Shown here piece after piece: positions 1-5,485 of a DNA stretch of 5,485 nt; within the stretch, counting starts at the first letter, position 1; every line of letters starts with the position of its first letter. The notes under the pieces are model-generated. The model had not been told where the DNA came from and searched no databases. It saw only the letters and a program-made list of their open reading frames with translations. The stretch lies in contig CALQRR010000139.1 in assembly GCA_943333015.1 (NCBI GenBank), positions 1-5,485 on the forward strand. Reading direction: 5' to 3'. A program made the position numbers and the translations under genes. Origin of the DNA: Chitinophaga pinensis. Lineage in GTDB: Bacteria; Bacteroidota; Bacteroidia; M30B66.

Positions 1-1044
1 AAACGTAAAGCTTACGATTCTGACGCTGTGCCATTGTCAATGACTCAGGAAAAATACCGTCAGGGCAAACGCGAACAGATTCTCATTTATGAGCAAAAAG
101 GCATCGAAGGATATCAGAATATCCGTGAAATGGTTGATTTTGTTGCCAGTGATGATCCGCGCAATAAATTCGACTACGGAGATCGCGCGTTCGACTATTT
201 CCCATCTAAAAAATTCAGAATTCCTGTTGATTCTGCCAAAGTGGTGGCTAATGGAACTGTATCTAAAGGTATGGAAGGTCAGATCGTACCGTACATTGAT
301 TTCGAAATTGACCGGAATTATATTCTAAAAGCAGAACTGATGATTTTGGATTTGTTGGCAACCAACAACTGGGAACGTCCTGTTTATTTTGCGGTAACCG
401 TTGGTGATGATTCCTACATCGGACTTCAGGATTATTTCCAGCTCGAAGGTCTCGCATATCGCTTGGTGCCTATCAAAAGTCCATCTGGTCGTGGCGATAA
501 TTTTGGCCGTATTGATACTGAAAAGATGTACGACAACATGATGAATAAATTTGTGTGGGGTGGTGTCGATAAAAATGAAGTCTATATGGATGAAAATAAC
601 ATGCGTATGACCATGAATCTCCGCAGTAATTTCGATCGTCTTGCGTCCTCATTGATTCAGGAAGGCAAGAAAGATTCTGCCATCAAAGTTGTGGATCGTG
701 CCTTTGAAGTGCTACCAGAACGTAACGTGCCTTATAATTTCTTCGTTGTTCAACTTGCCGAAGATTATTATCAGGCAGGAGAAACCACCAAAGCCGATAA
801 AGTTCTGAACCGCTATGCTGATATCGTAGAACAGGAATTGGTGTATTACTACAGTCAGAAATCTAAAATCATAAAGCGTTTCGACAACGAAATCCAACGC
901 AATATGTCGATCTTCAAATTCATACTCGATGTGGCCAAACGCGGAAATCGGGATGTATTGGTGAAGGATTTGGACACACGTTTTAAAGCACTCGAAGGAC
1001 AATACCTTTCATCTGGAGGGTCTTCCATGGGAGGACGTAACTAA
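1..1044 (+). CDS. DUF2723 family membrane protein, C-terminal part (5' truncated by window edge)
   Basis: The reading frame is open from base 1 to the TAA at 1042-1044 (347 residues), so the start lies outside the window. Recognisable family segments, numbered from the first codon here, are NWERPVYFA at about 123-131, GLQDYFQLEGLAYRLVPI at about 141-158, MYDNMMNKFVWG from 176, and YMDENNMRMTMN shortly after. These match the soluble C-terminal half of the large (about 1000-residue) Bacteroidota DUF2723 proteins. The family's N-terminal half is a multi-membrane-spanning GT-C-like domain related to vertebrate TMEM260, and none of it is visible here. From about residue 205 on, the chain is helical with TPR-like spacing, and it ends in a Gly/Ser-rich tail. 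The likely role, inferred from the family, is transfer of a sugar from a lipid carrier at the cytoplasmic membrane. The substrate is unknown. A deacetylase gene follows 7 nt after the stop, which suggests one operon. Confidence 0.9.
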   Translation, partial: KRKAYDSDAVPLSMTQEKYRQGKREQILIYEQKGIEGYQNIREMVDFVASDDPRNKFDYGDRAFDYFPSKKFRIPVDSAKVVANGTVSKGMEGQIVPYIDFEIDRNYILKAELMILDLLATNNWERPVYFAVTVGDDSYIGLQDYFQLEGLAYRLVPIKSPSGRGDNFGRIDTEKMYDNMMNKFVWGGVDKNEVYMDENNMRMTMNLRSNFDRLASSLIQEGKKDSAIKVVDRAFEVLPERNVPYNFFVVQLAEDYYQAGETTKADKVLNRYADIVEQELVYYYSQKSKIIKRFDNEIQRNMSIFKFILDVAKRGNRDVLVKDLDTRFKALEGQYLSSGGSSMGGRN

Positions 1045-1051
1045 TTCGGAG

Positions 1052-1681
1052 ATGAGCCTGGTTCAACCGGCTGCTATTTTTCGCACACTTTTGCCCGGAG
1101 CTTATTGGCGTATGCCGGCTTCGGGCAAAGTTGTTTATTTGACGTTTGACGATGGTCCTGTTCCGGAAATAACAGATGCTGTGGTCACCATGCTTGGTCG
1201 GGTAGGAGCGAAGGCAACTTTTTTCTGTATTGGAAAAAATGCAGAGTCTCATCCTGAAATCATTCAGCGGCTTCTCCGCGAAGGCCATTCCTTAGGCAAT
1301 CATACGTATTCGCATAAAAGCGGATGGGAAATCCCAAAAGATGTTTACATTAAAGATGTAGACCATTGTGCTCAAATTATCCATTCAAACCTATTTCGAC
1401 CACCTTACGGGAAACTCAGGCCCACTCAGTTTTTTTACTTACGCAAAGCGTATAAAATCATTATGTGGGATGTGTTATCAATGGACTATGATACTTCCCT
1501 GCGCCCTGAGATTTGTTTAGCACATGTGATGAAGCATGTGCGTCCAGGTTCTATTGTCACGTTTCACGATTCGGTGAAGGCCTGGCCACGTTTAAAAGAG
1601 GTGTTACCTACTGTATTGCAAGAGCTCACCGCACAGGGGTATACATTTTCGGCACTCTTCCCGGATGATTTTTCGTTGTAA
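1052..1681 (+). CDS. Polysaccharide deacetylase family protein (NodB homology domain)
   Basis: This is a 209-residue metal-dependent carbohydrate esterase 4 type protein, which removes N- or O-acetyl groups from sugars. All NodB motifs are present: TFDDGP at 31-36 (D33 as predicted catalytic base, D34 as metal ligand), NHTYSH at 83-88 (H84 and H88 as metal ligands), RPPYG at 116-120, DVLSMDYD at 140-147 and TFHDS at 170-174 (H172 as catalytic His). The domain fills almost the whole chain. I see no signal peptide or membrane anchor, so the product is probably cytoplasmic or exported by an unrecognised route. The ATG at 1052 is preferred because it gives about 30 residues before the first motif, as is usual for short Bacteroidota homologues. 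A GGGAGG at 1029-1034 is 17 nt upstream and CGGAG abuts the ATG; neither is well spaced. The substrate (peptidoglycan, a lipid-linked sugar or another glycan) cannot be told. The close upstream DUF2723 gene suggests a glycan-related role. Confidence 0.94.
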   Translation: MSLVQPAAIFRTLLPGAYWRMPASGKVVYLTFDDGPVPEITDAVVTMLGRVGAKATFFCIGKNAESHPEIIQRLLREGHSLGNHTYSHKSGWEIPKDVYIKDVDHCAQIIHSNLFRPPYGKLRPTQFFYLRKAYKIIMWDVLSMDYDTSLRPEICLAHVMKHVRPGSIVTFHDSVKAWPRLKEVLPTVLQELTAQGYTFSALFPDDFSL

Positions 1682-1707
1682 ATAAAAAAACTGCGTTCTT
1701 TGCCCAC

Positions 1708-2868
1708 ATGGACAAGGAATTTGAAGCAGGATATTTTGATCCGATCCGCCCTTTTTACGATAACGAAGTACCCGATGCCATTGAACGCTTGCTGGCTCAG
1801 CCATCGTTTCATTCGGCTTTGCGGTATGTATTTCCCGAACTGAGCGGAGATGACGTTAAAGAACGTTTGCGTTCGCTGCATTCGGTCGATGAATTTCAAG
1901 CAAAGATCATCTCAAACGCTGTTGCTGCCATCATCCGCAGTTCAACCACTGGTGTTCGAGTTGCAGGTCTCGAAAAATTGGATCCTTCCAAAGGATATCT
2001 TTTTATCTCCAATCATCGCGACATTGTTTTGGATTCCGCTTTTTTGAACTACTTGCTTTTCGTTCAGGAATTTCCAACAACGCGTATTGCCATCGGTAGT
2101 AATTTGCTCTTGATGCCTTGGATTGAAGATCTGGTTCGATTAAATAAAAATTTCATTGTGCACCGCAATGTTCAAGCACGCCAGGCATATGAATATTCAT
2201 TACGTCTGTCTAGATACATTCGCCACTCCATTGAAAAGGAAAATTGTTCTGTCTGGATTGCTCAGAAAGAAGGTCGTTCCAAAGAGGGATACGATCAAAC
2301 ACAGGCTGGACTTGTTAAAATGTTTGGTATGAGTACCGAAGATGGTTCCGAAGGATATGAGAAACTGAATATTGTTCCTGTCAGTATTTCTTATGAACTC
2401 GAACCGTGTGCGGGTATGAAGACGATGGAGAAATACATCAAAGCTCAAACGGGAACCTATGTAAAAACAGAAGGCGAAGATCTTCGCAGCATGCAATTAG
2501 GTATTGCTCGACCGAAAGGCCGCGTTCAGTTTACGTTTGGAGAACCGCTTTCGAATGAGAAAATTCAAGAGGCATTTAGTTCCGGCACCCGGAATGAGGC
2601 CATGAAAACGATTGCTGAGTTAATCGACAAACAAATCATTGGAAACTACCGACTGTTTCCCTATAATTATTTGGCGTACGACATGCTGCATCACACCTCA
2701 CAATTCGAAACGAAGTATTCCGATAAAGACCGTGCAGCATTTGAATCTTACCTGAATGAAGAACTACATCCATTAAAAGGAGAAGTAGCGTCATTACGCA
2801 AACAAATGCTCACGATATACGCCAATCCGGTTGTTCGGAAACTCGAATTGAACGTGCTCGAAGCGTGA
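1708..2868 (+). CDS. PlsB-like glycerol-phosphate/lysophospholipid acyltransferase
   Basis: The 386-residue product belongs to the LPLAT/PlsC superfamily, which moves acyl chains onto glycerol phosphate, lysophosphatidate or related acceptors at the membrane. The four superfamily blocks appear in order: SNHRDIVLD at 101-109 (block I, catalytic H103), KNFIVHR at 147-153 (block II), QKEGRSK at 186-192 (block III) and IVPVSISYE at 222-230 (block IV). The stretch after block IV, ending in VQFTFGEP at 273-280, resembles the glycerol-3-phosphate acyltransferase PlsB more than short PlsC proteins. The chain is far shorter than E. coli PlsB, which has over 800 residues. Block I has five residues between H103 and D109 instead of four. 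I recall similar Bacteroidota homologues with NHRDI-LDS, so this may be a family trait rather than a defect. I see no confident membrane segment. The ATG at 1708 follows the deacetylase stop by 26 nt, after an A-rich run and no Shine-Dalgarno site. The exact acceptor is uncertain. Confidence 0.88.
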   Translation: MDKEFEAGYFDPIRPFYDNEVPDAIERLLAQPSFHSALRYVFPELSGDDVKERLRSLHSVDEFQAKIISNAVAAIIRSSTTGVRVAGLEKLDPSKGYLFISNHRDIVLDSAFLNYLLFVQEFPTTRIAIGSNLLLMPWIEDLVRLNKNFIVHRNVQARQAYEYSLRLSRYIRHSIEKENCSVWIAQKEGRSKEGYDQTQAGLVKMFGMSTEDGSEGYEKLNIVPVSISYELEPCAGMKTMEKYIKAQTGTYVKTEGEDLRSMQLGIARPKGRVQFTFGEPLSNEKIQEAFSSGTRNEAMKTIAELIDKQIIGNYRLFPYNYLAYDMLHHTSQFETKYSDKDRAAFESYLNEELHPLKGEVASLRKQMLTIYANPVVRKLELNVLEA

Positions 2869-2871
2869 TAT

Positions 2872-3303
2872 TTATTCGCCGGAAAATCCGGATTTCCGGT
2901 GACTACCATCGCAATACGGTTTGTTGGATGACGCTCCGCAGCGGCATAACGCAACAATCCCGTCTTGAGTAGTTTGATTTCCGTGCGTGTCTTCTAAAAT
3001 GCAACCGGTTTTTATAATCAGCGGTCCACTAGCCGAAACCTGAATAATGGGAATTGCTGAGTTGGTGGTGACTTCCTGATCGGAATCATCGTTTCGGCGG
3101 TACGAAAGGGCACCGGAGGGGCATATTTCAACCGCTTCAATGATAGCTTCCGTTGATCCGTTTTCCAAAATAATCCATGGCTTTCGGCGTGGATCAAATA
3201 CGGGCATTAATTTCCGGAAACAATTTCCTGAATGAACACAAACTTTTGGTTTCCAGAATACAGTGATTTCTGAATTTTCATAACGCTTTGCAGGAAGGTT
3301 CAT
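2872..3303 (-). CDS. Fer4_19 + CDGSH iron-sulfur protein
   Basis: The 143-residue product contains two iron-sulfur modules. The N-terminal part (about 8-70) is a divergent mono-cluster ferredoxin-like domain (Fer4_19, YjdI-like), with CVHSGNC giving C22 and C28, FDPRRKPWI, and C61 in CPSGALSYR. The C-terminal part (about 86-143) is a CDGSH domain. CRCGASSNKPYCDGSH at 120-135 fits the pattern CxCxx(S/T)xxxPxCDGSH exactly, giving C120, C122, C131 and H135 as the expected three-Cys-one-His ligands of a [2Fe-2S] cluster. The preceding SGPLIIKTGCILEDTHG is the usual beta-strand lead-in. The protein is probably cytosolic, since no signal peptide or membrane segment is visible. CDGSH proteins carry labile clusters used in electron or cluster transfer and redox sensing; the role here is inferred only. 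The start lies 9 nt after the stop of the 85-residue gene, so the two are probably co-transcribed. The stop is 3 nt from that of the convergent acyltransferase. Confidence 0.93.
   Translation of the reverse strand: MNLPAKRYENSEITVFWKPKVCVHSGNCFRKLMPVFDPRRKPWIILENGSTEAIIEAVEICPSGALSYRRNDDSDQEVTTNSAIPIIQVSASGPLIIKTGCILEDTHGNQTTQDGIVALCRCGASSNKPYCDGSHRKSGFSGE
2879..2899. repeat. Inverted repeat at the junction of two convergent genes
   Basis: CCGGAAA (2879-2885) and TTTCCGG (2893-2899) pair perfectly around ATCCGGA, which itself contains the palindrome TCCGGA. The element lies in the last codons of the iron-sulfur gene and 10 nt past the stop of the acyltransferase. With only 3 nt between the two stops, a termination signal would have to lie inside a gene, and this is the only hairpin I see there. 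It lacks a T-run on either strand, so a role as a bidirectional terminator is only a suggestion. Confidence 0.3.
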
Positions 3304-3312
3304 TGGAGTAAA

Positions 3313-3570
3313 TTAAGGTGTGAATAAGGTAAGGTCTTCGGACCATTTTTCAAACATTTGATCATATTCTCCTTCCGAACTGGCTGCTATTGTTTCATAA
3401 TTCATCTGTACCAGATCGTTTAAAAACATCCGCTCCGGATGAATTTTGCAAATAATATCGGTCACCGAAAAGTAATTGCCCATGCGCTTGATTTCCTGAA
3501 ATTCCGTTTCATTGGAGATTTTAAAAAAGGTATTTTCATCGCTGTATTTTCGAAAAACAGGATACGTCAT
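3313..3570 (-). CDS. Small conserved-looking protein of unknown function (85 aa)
   Basis: I do not recognise a named domain in this 85-residue acidic protein. It opens with MTYPVFRKYSDENTFFKIS, continues with a mixed strand-helix pattern around 22-45, a segment with PERMFLNDL at 45-53, and ends in an acidic helix-like stretch (SEGEYDQMFEKWSEDL, 65-80). It has no signal peptide, membrane span or metal-binding motif; C41 is its only cysteine. The pattern 'short PxFRKY...FFKI...F.EI...G..Y' reminds me of small uncharacterised Bacteroidota proteins, but that is from memory. Support for coding comes from balanced amino-acid composition, an ATG start facing the divergent intergenic region, and its 9-nt spacing from the downstream iron-sulfur gene. 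It is the first gene of a likely two-gene reverse operon, so its expression probably depends on the intergenic region at 3571-3641. The upstream sequence lacks a clear Shine-Dalgarno site. Confidence 0.72.
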   Translation of the reverse strand: MTYPVFRKYSDENTFFKISNETEFQEIKRMGNYFSVTDIICKIHPERMFLNDLVQMNYETIAASSEGEYDQMFEKWSEDLTLFTP

Positions 3571-3589
3571 ATTCTCTTAAATTGGTGCG

Positions 3590-3612
3590 AACAAAGATCT
3601 GTGGATCTTGTT
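3590..3612. promoter_or_regulatory. Candidate operator: imperfect palindrome between divergent genes
   Basis: AACAAAGATC (3590-3599) and GATCTTGTT (3604-3612) form an inverted repeat around the 4-nt centre TGTG, with one bulged A in the left arm. The core AAGATC/GATCTT is perfect. It lies within the 71-bp gap between the ATG of the reverse 85-residue gene (3570) and the ATG of the forward desaturase (3642). It could therefore be a binding site for a dimeric regulator acting on both directions. No convincing Bacteroidota promoter (TTG at -33 with TAnnTTTG at -7) is seen on either strand. The nearest -7-like matches are GATCTTTG on the reverse strand, inside the left arm, and TAATTTTC at 3622-3629 on the forward strand. 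No regulator gene is in the window. Confidence 0.35.
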
Positions 3613-3641
3613 TGAATGGCGTAATTTTCACAAAAAAATAC

Positions 3642-5120
3642 ATGGCATCTACCGCAATTGTAATCGGGGCAGGCTTTTCGGGAATGTCGGCTGCAACCAG
3701 TCTGGCGCAACAAGGTTACGACGTAACAGTTCTCGAAAAACATGAGCAACCTGGCGGCAGAGCTCGGAAGTTTGAAGCGCAAGGCTATACATTTGATATG
3801 GGCCCCAGCTGGTATTGGATGCCCGATGTTTTTGAATCGTATTTCGCTCGTTTTGGGAGAAAGGTTTCTGACTTTTATCAACTCGATCGTCTTGATCCAT
3901 CCTATTTTGTTTACTGGGGGAAAGGAAACTATTCTCCCATCCCAGCCAACCTCTCGGATTATAAAAAACTGTTCGATTCCTTTGATCCGGGCAGTGGTGA
4001 TCGCCTGCAGAAATTCCTCGATGAAGCAGCTTACAAGTACGACGTTGGTATCAACCGGTTGGTATACAAACCCGGAAGAAGCCTGCTGGAGTTTGCAGAC
4101 AAGGAATTAATAAGTGGCGTATTCAGGCTAGATGTTTTTAAAAGTTTATCAGCACATGCACGCAAAGTGACCACACACCCGCAGCTGATTCAGTTACTCG
4201 AGTTTCCCGTTCTTTTTCTCGGTGCACGACCAGAAAAAACTCCTGCCTTGTATAGTTTAATGAATTATGCAGATATCGTTTTAGGTACTTGGTTTCCGAA
4301 GGGAGGTATGTATGAAATAGTAAAAGCCATGCATCAGGTTGCAGTAGAGCAGGGGGTAAGGTTCGAATTCTCAACACCTGTTGATCGTTTAGAGATAGAA
4401 GCCGGTTCAATTAAAAAAGTTCATGCTGGGGGGAAAGCCTTTACTGCAGATGTCATTGTTTCTTCTGCCGATTATCATCACACAGAAATGAAACTGCTGC
4501 CTGAAAAATACAGATCGTATTCTGAAAAATACTGGGATTCTAGAGTAATGGCCCCGTCGAGTTTGTTATATTATCTAGGTGTAAATAAAAAACTCAGCAA
4601 TTTAGCTCACCATAATTTGTTTTTCGATCAGGCATTTGACCAACATGCACATGAAATATATACCGATCCAGCTTGGCCGACCGATCCATTATTTTATGTT
4701 TCCATAACCACCAAGACCGATCCTAGCGGTGCTCCGGAAGGATGTGAAAATGTATTTTTACTGATCCCTGTCGCAGCTGGACTCATCGATACAGAGGAGG
4801 TCAAAGAAGAATATTTCAATAAAATAATGGATCGTTTGGAGAATCATACCGGCGAACAAATACGACCTTATATAGACTTTAAACGAAGCTATGCTTATCG
4901 CGATTTTGTGAATGATTACGGCGCTTTTAAAGGAAACGCTTACGGTCTTGCAAATACCTTAATGCAGACTGCTATTCTAAAACCATCCTGTAAAAGTAAA
5001 AAGGTTAAAAATCTGTTTTACACTGGACAGCTAACCGTTCCAGGGCCAGGCGTTCCGCCTTCACTTATCTCTGGGCAAGTTGTCGCAAAAGAGGTAGAGA
5101 AATTATTCCCTCTTTCCTGA
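3642..5120 (+). CDS. crtI: CrtI-type phytoene desaturase / carotenoid dehydrogenase
   Basis: The 492-residue product is an FAD-dependent amine-oxidase-fold enzyme that introduces double bonds into carotenoids such as phytoene. The N-terminal Rossmann motif is TAIVIGAGFSGMSAA, with GAGFSG at 9-14, the ribose-binding acid E32 in VLEK, and PGGR at 37-40 followed by FDMGPSWYWMP from 51. The C-terminal FAD-binding signature is NLFYTGQLTVPGPGVPPSLI at 457-476, close to the bacterial phytoene dehydrogenase pattern and like flavobacterial CrtI. The length is typical of the family. I chose the ATG at 3642 because it sits directly before the first beta strand and follows an A-rich run (CAAAAAAATAC). 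The frame also extends back to a TTG at 3582, but the 20 extra residues look non-homologous and cover the palindrome. Related enzymes (CrtN, CrtD, CrtO-like) cannot be fully excluded. No phytoene synthase gene is in the window, so pathway context is missing. The product is probably a peripheral membrane protein. Confidence 0.9.
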   Translation: MASTAIVIGAGFSGMSAATSLAQQGYDVTVLEKHEQPGGRARKFEAQGYTFDMGPSWYWMPDVFESYFARFGRKVSDFYQLDRLDPSYFVYWGKGNYSPIPANLSDYKKLFDSFDPGSGDRLQKFLDEAAYKYDVGINRLVYKPGRSLLEFADKELISGVFRLDVFKSLSAHARKVTTHPQLIQLLEFPVLFLGARPEKTPALYSLMNYADIVLGTWFPKGGMYEIVKAMHQVAVEQGVRFEFSTPVDRLEIEAGSIKKVHAGGKAFTADVIVSSADYHHTEMKLLPEKYRSYSEKYWDSRVMAPSSLLYYLGVNKKLSNLAHHNLFFDQAFDQHAHEIYTDPAWPTDPLFYVSITTKTDPSGAPEGCENVFLLIPVAAGLIDTEEVKEEYFNKIMDRLENHTGEQIRPYIDFKRSYAYRDFVNDYGAFKGNAYGLANTLMQTAILKPSCKSKKVKNLFYTGQLTVPGPGVPPSLISGQVVAKEVEKLFPLS

Positions 5121-5134
5121 AAGGTTTTAATTAA

Positions 5135-5165
5135 TCCTTTTCATATATTCGCCTCCTGAAAAGGA
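5135..5165. repeat. 9-bp perfect inverted repeat downstream of the desaturase gene
   Basis: TCCTTTTCA (5135-5143) and TGAAAAGGA (5157-5165) are exact reverse complements separated by 13 nt. They lie 14 nt after the desaturase stop and just before the ATG at 5169. A second, slightly different copy of the right arm, TCCTGAAAGG (5115-5124), overlaps the desaturase stop codon, so the left arm could pair with either copy. The hairpin is AT-rich and lacks a following T-run, so it is not a standard intrinsic terminator. It may be a transcript-end structure, an operator or chance. Confidence 0.35.
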
Positions 5166-5168
5166 AGC

Positions 5169-5485
5169 ATGGGGAATTATTTATATATCGCGGTAGTTAC
5201 TTTTATGCTCTGTATGTGGATGAAGCTTCATTCGGCTTTTCAATATTTTTGGATATTTATTACAGAAATTCTCTATTCCAGCTCAGGTTCTACGACAATC
5301 CACCTTTGGTCAAAACAGAATGAGATTAATCTTTCTCAACTGATCATCTCAAACAATCAGCTCATTGCTGTCGAAAGGTTTGTCTCAGCATCTTTCCTAT
5401 TAAGATTCAATTACAGTCATAGAATAGACATCTGCTCTAAATCAAAACGATTCAATTGTGATTCAGATTCCCACAGGATGGGTTG
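5169..5485 (+). CDS. Doubtful open frame running off the right edge, unknown function
   Basis: From the ATG at 5169 the frame has no stop for 105 codons and is cut by the window end. That run is long for sequence with about 36% GC, which is the main support. The first 36 residues are hydrophobic and aromatic (YLYIAVVTFMLCMWM at 4-18, then AFQYFWIFITEILY at 23-36), so the start could be a membrane hairpin. The remainder is Ser/Asn/Ile-rich and matches nothing I know. Against coding: all five arginine codons are AGA, AGG or CGA, whereas the first three genes mostly use CGT and CGC. There is no proline at all and little glycine. The AAGGAAG just before the ATG is too close to act as a normal ribosome-binding site. 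It is either a poorly conserved or transferred gene, a degraded one, or non-coding. Nothing else supportable was found in 5121-5485. Confidence 0.28.
   Translation, partial: MGNYLYIAVVTFMLCMWMKLHSAFQYFWIFITEILYSSSGSTTIHLWSKQNEINLSQLIISNNQLIAVERFVSASFLLRFNYSHRIDICSKSKRFNCDSDSHRMG

Noticed and set aside
712..1288. Reverse-strand open frames of about 100 codons (712-1002 and 983-1288).
   Set aside because: They lie opposite well-supported genes (DUF2723 and deacetylase) and have no recognisable family; they are shadows of real coding sequence.
2896..2957. Short CCGG-rich motifs considered as a restriction-related or uptake-sequence cluster.
   Set aside because: The tight CCGG copies belong to one inverted repeat, and no repeated motif recurs through the window.
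3582..3641. Upstream extension of the desaturase frame to a TTG codon (20 extra residues).
   Set aside because: The extra residues precede the Rossmann beta strand without family resemblance, include the palindrome, and are followed by a well-placed ATG after an A-rich run.
4501..4532. Direct repeat CTGAAAAATAC at 4501-4511 and 4522-4532, 21 bp apart inside the desaturase gene.
   Set aside because: It is in frame and encodes the recurring EKY of PEKYRSYSEKYW; the similarity follows from the protein sequence and one duplicate pair is not a tandem array.
5220..5231. Perfect 12-bp palindrome ATGAAGCTTCAT.
   Set aside because: About one such palindrome is expected by chance in a window this size, and no flanking signal supports a function.
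5135..5323. A 62-codon open stretch in another forward frame (TCC at 5135 to TGA at 5321), partly protein-like (YVDEASFGF, YDNPPLVKTE).
   Set aside because: It has no ATG, overlaps the longer frame starting at 5169, and is too short to stand out from chance.
5417..5485. Reverse-strand open tail of 22 codons before a TGA (ending SQLNRFDLEQMSIL) that could be the end of a gene entering from the right.
   Set aside because: The residue mix looks plausible, but 22 codons is not evidence and no family is recognised; more sequence to the right would decide.

Overview
The window looks like an ordinary chromosomal stretch from a member of the Bacteroidota, probably the Flavobacteriales or a neighbouring order. 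The evidence is the gene families present: the C-terminal part of a long DUF2723 membrane protein, a PlsB-like acyltransferase of the Bacteroidota type, a protein joining an Fer4_19 domain to a CDGSH domain, and a CrtI-type carotenoid desaturase ending in the flavobacterial-style GQLTVPGPGVPP segment. Starts are preceded by A-rich stretches rather than strong Shine-Dalgarno sites, which also fits this phylum. No RNA gene, CRISPR array, integrase, transposase or other mobile-element gene is visible.

Layout. Positions 1-2868 hold three forward genes in close order: a DUF2723 protein cut by the left edge, a small NodB-type polysaccharide deacetylase starting 7 nt after it, and an acyltransferase starting 26 nt after that. 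They are probably co-transcribed and all point to envelope or glycoconjugate and lipid metabolism. Positions 2872-3570 hold two reverse genes 9 nt apart: an 85-residue protein of unknown function, then the iron-sulfur protein. The iron-sulfur gene converges on the acyltransferase with only 3 nt between stop codons. A 71-bp intergenic region (3571-3641) separates the reverse pair from a divergent forward carotenoid desaturase (3642-5120). An imperfect palindrome in this gap is a candidate shared operator.

The last 365 bases (5121-5485) are visibly AT-richer (about 36% GC by hand count from 5161). They contain a 9-bp inverted repeat and one forward frame, open from an ATG at 5169 to the right edge. 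I do not recognise this frame and am not convinced it is a gene.

I see no clear new system. The most useful leads are the divergent arrangement of the desaturase with an iron-sulfur protein and a small orphan protein around a palindrome, the changed spacing of the acyltransferase HX4D motif, and the unexplained right end.
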